DNA of 64,000 bases from Pontibacter roseus DSM 17521. GTDB lineage: Bacteria; Bacteroidota; Bacteroidia; Cytophagales; Hymenobacteraceae. Below are positions 43,506-51,987 of the stretch, piece after piece. Numbering within the stretch: position 1 is the first letter of the stretch; each line of letters begins with the position of its first letter. The DNA is taken from assembly GCF_000373265.1 (NCBI RefSeq), contig NZ_KB890767.1, positions 186,001 through 250,000 of the forward strand, written 5' to 3'. The notes under the pieces were generated by a model. The model was not told the origin of the DNA. It ran no database searches and worked only from the letters and a program-made list of their open reading frames with translations. A program made the position numbers and the translations under genes.

Positions 43506-46295
43506 TTACTTCATCAGCAGCATGGTTCCCGAGCGGGTGCTGCCGCCATTCACAATCCGGTAGATGTATATTCCATTCTCACGACCCGCCGCTTTGAAGC
43601 TGTGGTTGTAGGTCTCGCCTTTTTCAACCTCGCCCTCAAACAGTGTTTCCACCTCGCGTCCTGTGATGTCATACACCTTGAGTTGGGTAAAACCTGACTC
43701 TTTGGCTTTGAAGCTAATGGTGGTGCTTTCTGAGAATGGGTTCGGATAGCTGATGAACAGCTCCTTCTCAGCCATCGTCTCCGATTCGGCAAGAACCGGG
43801 TTAGCCACAGTCGCAGTCAGGTCTCCCGGTAAATCGTAGGCTTCCGTCTGGTCGAATCTGTAGTAGCTCAGGCCCTGGTCAGCGCTGTAGCCCAGGCCTC
43901 TTCTGGCGAAGGCCCTCCAAATGAGCTCTTTGTTGGCTCCTCCGTAGTTCAGCTCGTCAGCCAGCAGTATGGCATCCCGTCCGTCCACGAAACCTGGCAT
44001 ACACGGCTGCATCTTCAAACCGTCAATCACCAGTTGCATGGCGATGTTGTTACCGCCCTTCCCGTTGTAGAGGTCGTCGTCAAAGCCGTACACATCAATC
44101 AGGTCCCAGGTCATCTCCCAGAGGATGGAAGCCCATACGAAACCAACGCCGTGCGGTGCTGCGAGGCTCGGGTTGTTGGTGGCGTCGTAGGTATAGCTGT
44201 TCACACTGAAGTTGGTGGTGTAAGGAGCCGGTCTGATGCCGCGTCCCTCAACTCCCTCACCGCCTGCATACGTACCTATACCTCTGATTTTCTCACGGGT
44301 ATCGCCTTTCTTCATGGTCATCATCAGGCCGAACCAGTCGCTCCAGCCCTCTCCCATCTGTTCAGTCGATAAAATCTGACCAGTTGTTGTTCTCACTTGT
44401 GATGGCAGACAAGAGGTGGTGTTCGGGCCACCAGTCAAACGGTTGGAGATGCCATGACCATACTCATGCACAATGATGCCGTTGTCGAAGTCGCCGTCAA
44501 ACTCTGGTCCGGAGCCGTCGTCTTTCAGGCTAACTGTCACTACCTGGCCTGCAGCCATGGCTGTTCTGATGGCCGCACCGGCCACATCTGTTATCATGAG
44601 CGAAGAAATATCAATCAGATTCGGGTCTGTGGCTCCAACACCCATGGAGGTAGGTGTGCCAGGCGCATTGTTCACCACAACCACTGCAACAGCGCCTGCA
44701 TTCTGCGCATTCAGCACTTTCACGCCGAACTCACAGCTGCCTCTGTATACCATGGCAATGTTGCCGGCAATCGCAGCCGCATTCGCGATAGGATTACAGC
44801 CGTCAAGCCCCTCGGCTAGCACCAGTTTGCCTGTGATTGGCATGGAGTTGAGCCTTGGTCCGAACGCAGCCTGTACTGCCAGCGAGCTGCCTGCAATAGA
44901 AGCAGGCGAAACAATCTGGAACATATCCTGGTCAGGTATACCGCTCCAGAGGTACATCTGCATTCTGGGGCGTTTGCCATCGACAGGTGTGGCAAAGTTG
45001 GCGTTGTTCCGGATGGTGGAGATGTTCCTGCCATCCTGCGCCTCGGCCATCACATAGTCATTGTCTAGTCCTCCTTTGCCAAAGTTGGCGGCCTGGAAGT
45101 TGCCGCTTTCTTCATCAAACCCATACTTGTACCATACGTCGTGGATGATGTTGTTCCAGTAGAACAGGTTGGTGATGGCGGCGTCGCGGTAGGCAGCGGG
45201 ACCAGTTGTGAAATCGAACCCGTATTTGAATACCCGCTGCGTGCCGCCGTCCGGGCTATACCCGTATACCACATCGGCACCGTCGTCTGCGTTGCTGGCA
45301 ATAAAACCTGTGTTATCCGGGTCTTCATACGAATACACGTTGTTGCCTCTGGTGATGGTATAGCTGGCTTTGTCAGTGGTGTGCCAACCGGAAGGCGATG
45401 CCACCACGTCTACTGCCGCTGCTGCGTTCACAGGCTTGCGGCTGCCGTGGTTGGGGCTCTCTACCGGCATCGGGTATACCTCGTACAGGCCGGGAGTTTT
45501 GCCATTGTTCATAGGACCGGCCACCGGTGCGTAAGGCGTCATATCGAGCGCCTCTTCCAGTTGTGTGGTGGCCGTGTGGCTGTGCGTTTCGTGCAGGAAC
45601 TTGCCGCCGGCGCCGTCATTCTCGAACAGGCAATGCACCACCATGTTGTCTTTGTCTAATAACTCACCCGTGCTGGCGTCTACCCGAATGTTCCACCAGT
45701 TCTGTGCATCCAGCTCATAGATTGATACCTCCCAGGCCAGCTTCAGCGCATCGCCCATCGGCTGGTATACCAGTTTGGCAGGAATGGTCTCCAATGAGAT
45801 GCCTCCCTTGGAAAACACCACCGCTTTGTTCCGGTCGTTGGTCTGCTCCAGAACAGTCAAAGGCTCGCTGATGGTGGCACCCAGGTGACGGGCTGCGGCC
45901 GCAACCGCCCCGGCAGCGTCCAGCACAGGCTGCTTGCTGTTCACTTTGGCTTCAATGCCTTCATGGAAGCGGTTTCCCATGGTCACCACCTGGTCACCTT
46001 TAACAGACATGTTGGTGATGGCTCCATGGATTTCGATTCCCTCGAACTGCTGCTTGATGTAGTAGTGCTTCAGGCCGGTCTTCTTGCTGTCGGACTCGCT
46101 GCTCAGCTCCAGGTCCGCGATGTCTTTGTCCTTGACCTTCAGCTTCTGCTTGTTCTTGTTGATGTGGTCGAGCGCTACCTGCGGAAGCTGCTTCCTTTTG
46201 TCGTTGCTCCTTCCCTGCCCGTAGGTCAGGGTGGTTCCCAGCAGCAAAATCACGACGAATGCCAACTGGACCAGTAAGCGTAGATTTTTTTCCAT
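43506..46295 (-). CDS. Secreted M36 (fungalysin-like) metallopeptidase with PA insert and type IX sorting domain
   Basis: A 929-residue exported zinc protease. A signal peptide (to TYGQ, about residue 27) and an FTP-like propeptide (about 40-215) precede the M36 catalytic domain. It has the zinc motif HEYGH (610-614, HExxH with Glu611) and the downstream GEGWSDWFGL that supplies the third ligand. A protease-associated domain is inserted before the zinc motif (about 485-592, AMVYRGSCEFGVKVLNAQNAGAVAVVVVNN). The last 85 residues are a Por-type C-terminal domain (SYPNPFSESTTISFK, LKVYDITGREV, GIYIYRI), so it is a type IX secretion cargo. Probably a scavenging protease. Confidence 0.94.
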   Translation of the reverse strand: MEKNLRLLVQLAFVVILLLGTTLTYGQGRSNDKRKQLPQVALDHINKNKQKLKVKDKDIADLELSSESDSKKTGLKHYYIKQQFEGIEIHGAITNMSVKGDQVVTMGNRFHEGIEAKVNSKQPVLDAAGAVAAAARHLGATISEPLTVLEQTNDRNKAVVFSKGGISLETIPAKLVYQPMGDALKLAWEVSIYELDAQNWWNIRVDASTGELLDKDNMVVHCLFENDGAGGKFLHETHSHTATTQLEEALDMTPYAPVAGPMNNGKTPGLYEVYPMPVESPNHGSRKPVNAAAAVDVVASPSGWHTTDKASYTITRGNNVYSYEDPDNTGFIASNADDGADVVYGYSPDGGTQRVFKYGFDFTTGPAAYRDAAITNLFYWNNIIHDVWYKYGFDEESGNFQAANFGKGGLDNDYVMAEAQDGRNISTIRNNANFATPVDGKRPRMQMYLWSGIPDQDMFQIVSPASIAGSSLAVQAAFGPRLNSMPITGKLVLAEGLDGCNPIANAAAIAGNIAMVYRGSCEFGVKVLNAQNAGAVAVVVVNNAPGTPTSMGVGATDPNLIDISSLMITDVAGAAIRTAMAAGQVVTVSLKDDGSGPEFDGDFDNGIIVHEYGHGISNRLTGGPNTTSCLPSQVRTTTGQILSTEQMGEGWSDWFGLMMTMKKGDTREKIRGIGTYAGGEGVEGRGIRPAPYTTNFSVNSYTYDATNNPSLAAPHGVGFVWASILWEMTWDLIDVYGFDDDLYNGKGGNNIAMQLVIDGLKMQPCMPGFVDGRDAILLADELNYGGANKELIWRAFARRGLGYSADQGLSYYRFDQTEAYDLPGDLTATVANPVLAESETMAEKELFISYPNPFSESTTISFKAKESGFTQLKVYDITGREVETLFEGEVEKGETYNHSFKAAGRENGIYIYRIVNGGSTRSGTMLLMK

Positions 46296-46763
46296 AAAGT
46301 GATTTGTTAAAGTTTAAGTTAGACTCTGTAGGTATCAGATTATGGAGTACGCAACGATATAGGTATAGTTATATTCAACTGCCTTTAAAATAAAACATTT
46401 TTTATCTTAATATTTACTTCTTATATTACACAACTAGCTGATACATTTATATATAAGTATTAATAAATATAAATGTAATCAAGTCAGCCAAATACCCATT
46501 CCAGAAGACTATACAGCCATATTCCTACTATAGCAGCAGGCTATACTATCCTACAGGTTCATGTAAACTTCTATTGCAAGGCTCGCTTCCTTGACACCAG
46601 CCCTACCTATACTTCCGAAATCATCGGAAGAGCCGCCTTGAAATACTCGGTGCCAATCCTGCGCCGCGTCCTACACCCTTTGTTATAGAGTGGATAACTG
46701 TCTGGAAAACTACTGGATAAAAACCACTCCCATCTCACCTTCGGATTCGTTATCTTTGTAGTG
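46296..46763. other. AT-rich divergent interval between the M36 gene and dnaX
   Basis: 468 bp with no credible gene. 46380-46490 is the most AT-rich tract of the window. It must hold the M36 promoter. A -7-type box for dnaX lies at its right end (46751-46758). Confidence 0.55.
46751..46758 (+). promoter_or_regulatory. Candidate -7 element of dnaX, almost leaderless
   Basis: TATCTTTG matches TAnnTTTG and ends 5 bases before the ATG at 46764. No matching -33 element is evident. If used, the message would have little or no 5' leader. Confidence 0.4.
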
Positions 46764-48677
46764 ATGGAAAATTTCGTAGTATCAGCGCGTAAGTACCGGC
46801 CGGCCACGTTCGATAGCGTGGTGGGGCAGCACCATATCACCAACACCCTCAAAAACGCCATCAGCAGCCACCATCTGGCCCAGGCGTTCCTGTTCTGCGG
46901 TCCGCGTGGTGTGGGCAAAACGACCTGTGCCCGTATCCTGGCCAAGACCATTAACTGCCAGAACATCACCCCGGAAGTAGAGGCCTGCAACGAGTGCGAA
47001 TCGTGCCGCAGCTTCAACTCCAACAGCTCCTTCAACATACACGAGCTCGATGCCGCCTCCAACAACTCCGTGGAGGACATCCGGAACCTGGTGGAGCAGG
47101 TGCGCTACGCCCCTCAGACCGGCAAATACAAAATCTACATCATAGATGAGGTGCACATGCTCTCGAACCAGGCCTTCAACGCGTTTCTGAAGACGCTGGA
47201 GGAGCCGCCTGCGTATGCCATCTTCATCCTGGCCACCACCGAGCGCCACAAAATTATCCCGACCATCCTGTCGCGCTGCCAGATATTCGACTTTAACCGC
47301 ATCCGCATCGAGGACATGGTGCGCCACCTGGGCAGCATCGCCCAGAAGGAGAACATACAGGCCGAACCAGATGCCCTCCACCTGATTTCGCAGAAGGCCG
47401 ATGGTGCCCTGCGCGACGCGCTGTCCATCTTCGACCAGATGGTGACTTTCTCGGGCCACAACGTGACTTACAGGGCCACCGTCGAGAACCTGCACATCCT
47501 GGACTACGATTATTATTTCCGCCTCACCGATTACCTGCTGCAGGAGAACCTGTCGGGCTCGCTGCTCCTCTTCGACGAGATATTGAAGAACGGCTTTGAC
47601 GCGCATAACTTCCTGGTGGGTATAGGCGAGCATTTCCGCAGCTTGCTGGTATGTAAAGACGCTCAGACGGTGCAACTGCTGGAGGTGTCGGATAACGTCA
47701 AGGCCAGGTATGCGGAGCAGTCGGCCAAGTCGTCGGTGTCGTTCCTGCTTTCGGGCCTGAACCTGGTGAGCACCTGCGACATGCACTACAAGAGCAGCAA
47801 GAACCAGCGCCTGCACGTGGAGCTGTGCCTCATGAAGATGGCGCACCTCAACGCAGCCCTGAGTTTTGCCCAGCGCGTGGGAGAAAACGGAGCAGCCCCA
47901 AAAAAAGCTAAGGTAGCGGACCAGGCACCGGCCTCTACCAGTACTCCAGGTGCCACTATACCTTCTGCCGCTATGCAGCAACCGGCTGCTGGTGGTGTGC
48001 CTTCGGCAGCGATGCAAGGCGGTGGCGGTATACCTTCCGTAGGTTTGCAGCAACCACAGCAGCCGGGCACTGTGCCGTCGGAAGGACTGCAGCAGCCACC
48101 TAAACCACAGCACGTAACACCAGATGCCCACCTATCAGCCCCGGAGGCGCAGGCAGCCCCTGCCCCTGCCATGCAGCGGCCGTCTATACCTGTTCCTCCC
48201 CAGAAAAAGCTGGGCAAGTTGCCTAGCCTGAAGGACATCCAGAACCAGGCGGCCACTGTGGTGACGGACACGGCCGTGGCCGAGGAAGAGGAGGAGTCGC
48301 CGCATGGTAGTGTAGCGCCCGTTGATGCGGACCGGCTCAAAACGGTGTGGCACGCCATCCTGCGCCGCAAAAAGGCGGAGAACATGATGGAGTACACCCT
48401 CCTGAACCGCCAGTACCACATCGGCGAAGGGAATGATATTATTCTGCACCTGGAAAACCACGTGATGATGGACCAGTTCACCAGCCTGCGCCCGTCCCTG
48501 CTGGCCGAGCTGAAGAAAGAGACCGGCAACCGCAGCATCACGCTGAAAGCCGAGGTGATGGAGGTGCAGGAAGGCAATAAACTCTATACCTCACAGGACA
48601 AATTCAACTACCTGGCCGAGAAATACCCGGTGCTCGTCGATATGAAACAGCGATTAGGCCTGGACACTGACTTCTAA
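46764..48677 (+). CDS. dnaX: DNA polymerase III subunits tau and gamma
   Basis: Clamp-loader ATPase of the replicative polymerase; the full product (tau) has 637 residues. A GTG directly before the ATG at 46764 is a less likely start. Walker A GPRGVGKT is at 46-53, the zinc module uses Cys65, Cys75, Cys78 and Cys81, Walker B IYIIDEVH is near 118, and sensor and lid domains run to about 370. Then comes a Pro/Gln/Ala-rich linker (385-480) with imperfect repeats such as IPSVGLQQPQQ and VPSEGLQQPPK, and a tau-type C-terminal domain. At codons 379-381 an A7 slip site leads in frame -1 to an immediate stop, predicting a 382-residue gamma form. Confidence 0.95.
   Translation: MENFVVSARKYRPATFDSVVGQHHITNTLKNAISSHHLAQAFLFCGPRGVGKTTCARILAKTINCQNITPEVEACNECESCRSFNSNSSFNIHELDAASNNSVEDIRNLVEQVRYAPQTGKYKIYIIDEVHMLSNQAFNAFLKTLEEPPAYAIFILATTERHKIIPTILSRCQIFDFNRIRIEDMVRHLGSIAQKENIQAEPDALHLISQKADGALRDALSIFDQMVTFSGHNVTYRATVENLHILDYDYYFRLTDYLLQENLSGSLLLFDEILKNGFDAHNFLVGIGEHFRSLLVCKDAQTVQLLEVSDNVKARYAEQSAKSSVSFLLSGLNLVSTCDMHYKSSKNQRLHVELCLMKMAHLNAALSFAQRVGENGAAPKKAKVADQAPASTSTPGATIPSAAMQQPAAGGVPSAAMQGGGGIPSVGLQQPQQPGTVPSEGLQQPPKPQHVTPDAHLSAPEAQAAPAPAMQRPSIPVPPQKKLGKLPSLKDIQNQAATVVTDTAVAEEEEESPHGSVAPVDADRLKTVWHAILRRKKAENMMEYTLLNRQYHIGEGNDIILHLENHVMMDQFTSLRPSLLAELKKETGNRSITLKAEVMEVQEGNKLYTSQDKFNYLAEKYPVLVDMKQRLGLDTDF
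47889..47939 (+). promoter_or_regulatory. Predicted programmed -1 frameshift signal in dnaX
   Basis: CCA AAA AAA GCT at 47898-47909 contains seven A residues (47900-47906). A slip to frame -1 gives AGC TAA, ending the protein after one further residue. A GGAG at 47889-47892 lies about 8 bases upstream. A stem GGTAG/CTACC (47912-47916 with 47935-47939) starts 5 bases downstream. Layout and product resemble the gamma-making signal of E. coli dnaX. Confidence 0.65.
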
Positions 48678-48691
48678 ATCGGTAAAAAATA

Positions 48692-48699
48692 TATATTTG
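48692..48699 (+). promoter_or_regulatory. Candidate -7 element of the M16 peptidase gene
   Basis: TATATTTG fits TAnnTTTG, 15 bp after dnaX ends and about 110 bp before the peptidase start. No clear -33 TTTG was found. Confidence 0.4.
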
Positions 48700-48811
48700 T
48701 AAAGTTATAGTTAAAACGCATCTGTCACGTCGGCCGGCTTCTGTCCATTAGAAGCCGGCGACCTGGCAGCATGTTGTGTGTCTATACCTGTCTATACCTA
48801 AAAACTAGCCC

Positions 48812-51769
48812 ATGAAAAAAGGATTATCCTTGTTTTTGGCTGCGTCAGCGCTCACGTTCACGCAGTGTAAAAACGAAATCACCCAGTCCCAGTCGGCCAC
48901 CGACACGGCTGTGGCCTCTCCGGCCCAAAAGGAGTACAAATACGAAACCGCCGCCAACGACCCACTCAACGCCCGTGTCTATACCCTGGACAATGGCCTG
49001 AAGGTATACCTGACCGATTACGAGGACGCGCCACGCGTGCAGACCTACATCGCGGTGAAGGCTGGCAGCAAAAACGACCCGGCCGATGCTACTGGTCTGG
49101 CACACTACCTGGAGCACATGGTGTTCAAGGGCACGACCAAACTCGGTACGCAGAACTGGGAGAAGGAGAAAGCGGAGCTGGACAAGATTGAGGCGCTGTA
49201 TGAAAAGCACCGCAACACCACCGACGCAGCCATGCGCAAGAAAATCTACCATCAAATCGACTCTATCTCGGGTGTAGCCGCTACCTATGCCGTAGCCAAC
49301 GAGTACGACAAAATCCTGGGAGCCATCGGGGCCAAAGGAACCAACGCCTATACCTCCGTGGAGCAGACGGTGTATACCAACGACGTACCGAGCAACCAAT
49401 TGGAGCGCTGGGTAGCCCTGGAGGCACACCGTTTTGGCGAGCTGGTACCCCGCCTGTTCCATACCGAATTGGAGGCCGTATACGAAGAAAAGAACCGCAC
49501 CCTCGACAACGACGGCTGGAAAGTGATGGAGACGCTGAACGCGGCGATGTTCCCGACGCACCAGTATGGCACGCAGACCACCATCGGCACGGTGGAGCAC
49601 CTCAAGAACCCCTCCATCACTGAAATCAAGAAGTACTTTGATGCCTATTACGTGCCGAACAACATGGCCATCGCGCTGAGCGGTGACATCGACTTCGACC
49701 AGACCATCCGCATGATTGATGCCCACTTTGGCAAGCTGCAGAAAAGGTCGGCCCCTGCCTTCCAGGTCGCGCAGGAGCAGCCCATCGCCAAGCCGATTGT
49801 GAAGGAAGTGACGGGTCCTAGCGCGGAGAACGTGTCCATCGCCTACCGTTTCCCGGGCATGAACTCGCGCGAGGCGCTCGTGCTGAGCATGATCAGCAAC
49901 ATCCTCTACAACGGTCAGGCCGGCCTGATTGACCTGAACCTGAACCAGCAGCAGAAAGTACTGCAGGCGTACGGCTATGACAACCAGATGAAAGACTACT
50001 CGGTGTTCCGTTTGGGTGGCTCTCCGCGCCAAGGACAGAGCCTGGATGAGGTGAAGGACATGCTGTTGACGCAGGTGGAGCTGGTGAAGCAGGGCAAGTT
50101 TGAGGACTGGTTGATTCCTGCGATTGTGAACGACAACAAAATCAGCCTGATGCAGTCGTATGAGGATAACTCCAACCGTGCCGATGCCTTCGTGACCGCT
50201 TTCGTCTATGACATTCCGTGGTCACAGTATGTGAACCGCCCGGAGGAATTCGCCAAAATCACGAAGCAAGAGGTGGTGGATGTGGCCAACAAGTACCTGA
50301 ACAACAACTACGTGCTGGTGTACAAGCGCAACGACAAGAACGCTGCCGCCCAGAAAGTAGAGAAGCCAACCATCACCCCAGTGCCGGTGAACCGCGATGC
50401 GCAGTCAGAGTACTACAAGAACTTCATGGCGGCCGATGTGCCGGCGCTCTCTCCGGTGTTCGTGGATTACAAAGCCGACATCAAAGAGGCGAAGCTGAAG
50501 AACAATATCCCGCTCCTCTACACCAAGAACAACGAGAACGGCCTGTTCCAGCTTTACTACATCCTGGACATGGGCACGAACAACGACCAGAAACTGGGTA
50601 TGGCGGTGAACTACCTCAAGTTCCTGGGCAACGACAAGTATACCGCTGAGGAACTCAAGAAGGAGTTCTACAAGCTGGGTACCTCCTTCAATGTGTCCAC
50701 TTCCGGCGACCAGGTATATGTCACGCTGTCTGGCTTGGATGAAAACTTCGTGAAGGCGCTGGCCCTGTTCGAGAACACGCTGCAGAACCCGAAGGCTGAC
50801 CAAAAAGCACTGGACGACATGGTAGCCGGCATCCTGAAGGCCCGCAACGACGCCAAGCTGAACAAATCTGTTATCCTGAACCAGGCTCTGGTGAACTACG
50901 CCAAGTATGGCCCGAAGAACCCGTTCACCACGGTGCTTTCAGAGAAAGAACTGAAGGCTGTGAAGCCACAGGAACTGGTGGACCTCATCAAGAGCATCCC
51001 TACCTACGAGCACCGCGTGCTGTACTATGGCCCACGTGAAGCAGACAACTTGGTGGCCGCCCTGAACATCGGTCACATCGTGCCGGGCAGACTGAAGCCG
51101 GTTCCTGCCGAGAAGGTATACGCCGAGCTGGACATCAAGCAGCCGACGGTGTACTGGGTGGATTATAACATGGTGCAGGCCGAACTGATGTTCCTGACCA
51201 AAGCGGATGCCTTCAACAAAGCCATGGTGCCGACCATCCGCCTGTACAACCAGTACTTCGGTGCCGGTATGAGCTCGATTGTGTTCCAGGAACTGCGCGA
51301 GTCAAAGGCTTTGGCCTACTCCGCTTACTCCAGCTACAGCACGGCCAGCAAGAAGGACCGCTCCAACTACATCATGTCCTACATCGGTACGCAGTCAGAC
51401 AAGCTGCCCGAGGCGATGGCAGGTATGCAGGAGCTCCTGAACAACATGCCGCTGGCCGATGAGAACTTCAATCTGGCGAAGGCCTCGCTGCGCAACAGCA
51501 TCTCTTCGGAGCGCATCACCAAATCATCTATCCTGTTTGACTACGAGCGGGCCAAGCGCCTCGGCCTGGACTACGACATCCGCAAAGACGTGTACGAAAG
51601 CGCCAACAGCCTGACCTTTGACCAGCTGCAGGAGTTCCAGAAGAAGTTCGTGAAAGCCCAGCCACAGGCCATCTTGGTAATCGGCTCGAAAGACAGACTG
51701 AATTTCAAAGAACTGGAGAAGTACGGCAAAGTGAAGCAACTGACGTTGGAGCAAGTATTCGGGTACTAG
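48812..51769 (+). CDS. M16 family zinc peptidase, lipoprotein (two-repeat form)
   Basis: A 985-residue insulinase-family protease. The signal peptide ends FTQC (Cys19), so it is a lipoprotein, probably in the periplasm or outer membrane. The inverted zinc motif HYLEH (98-102) and the downstream Glu in LEAVYEEKNRTLDND complete the metal site of the first M16 unit. The second unit (about 520-985) lacks the motif but keeps the fold signs, such as FGAGMSSIVFQELRESKALAYSAYSSYS. Length matches the fused active plus inactive halves of the family. It lies alone between dnaX and a DASS transporter, closed by its own terminator. The substrate is unknown. Confidence 0.94.
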   Translation: MKKGLSLFLAASALTFTQCKNEITQSQSATDTAVASPAQKEYKYETAANDPLNARVYTLDNGLKVYLTDYEDAPRVQTYIAVKAGSKNDPADATGLAHYLEHMVFKGTTKLGTQNWEKEKAELDKIEALYEKHRNTTDAAMRKKIYHQIDSISGVAATYAVANEYDKILGAIGAKGTNAYTSVEQTVYTNDVPSNQLERWVALEAHRFGELVPRLFHTELEAVYEEKNRTLDNDGWKVMETLNAAMFPTHQYGTQTTIGTVEHLKNPSITEIKKYFDAYYVPNNMAIALSGDIDFDQTIRMIDAHFGKLQKRSAPAFQVAQEQPIAKPIVKEVTGPSAENVSIAYRFPGMNSREALVLSMISNILYNGQAGLIDLNLNQQQKVLQAYGYDNQMKDYSVFRLGGSPRQGQSLDEVKDMLLTQVELVKQGKFEDWLIPAIVNDNKISLMQSYEDNSNRADAFVTAFVYDIPWSQYVNRPEEFAKITKQEVVDVANKYLNNNYVLVYKRNDKNAAAQKVEKPTITPVPVNRDAQSEYYKNFMAADVPALSPVFVDYKADIKEAKLKNNIPLLYTKNNENGLFQLYYILDMGTNNDQKLGMAVNYLKFLGNDKYTAEELKKEFYKLGTSFNVSTSGDQVYVTLSGLDENFVKALALFENTLQNPKADQKALDDMVAGILKARNDAKLNKSVILNQALVNYAKYGPKNPFTTVLSEKELKAVKPQELVDLIKSIPTYEHRVLYYGPREADNLVAALNIGHIVPGRLKPVPAEKVYAELDIKQPTVYWVDYNMVQAELMFLTKADAFNKAMVPTIRLYNQYFGAGMSSIVFQELRESKALAYSAYSSYSTASKKDRSNYIMSYIGTQSDKLPEAMAGMQELLNNMPLADENFNLAKASLRNSISSERITKSSILFDYERAKRLGLDYDIRKDVYESANSLTFDQLQEFQKKFVKAQPQAILVIGSKDRLNFKELEKYGKVKQLTLEQVFGY

Positions 51770-51793
51770 ACCTGATTGCTATACCTTGATAAC

Positions 51794-51825
51794 AAAAGCG
51801 GCAGCCCCTTCAGGCTGCCGCTTTT
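51794..51825 (+). terminator. Terminator of the M16 peptidase gene
   Basis: AAAAGCGGCAGCC pairs with GGCTGCCGCTTTT around CCTTCA, followed by TGTTTT. Confidence 0.9.
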
Positions 51826-51987
51826 GTTTTACAGTTTAACTTATACTTGCTAACTTAAGCATATAGCAACCTATCCTGATGCCGCATAGCCAAATGCTGC
51901 AGAAAACGCAGAAGCAGCCGGCAGGTATAGAAAAAACGGCTACGGCAACCCAAATGTAAGTCAGAACAGACCCTCCAGAGCAGCACA

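Noticed and set aside
46782..48131. Long minus-strand open frame (449 codons) opposite dnaX
   Set aside because: It mirrors the codon pattern of dnaX, has no recognisable motif and is rich in His/Val/Gln runs typical of antisense frames in GC-rich genes.
48845..50032. Minus-strand frame of 395 codons opposite the M16 peptidase
   Set aside because: Antisense shadow of a well-supported gene.
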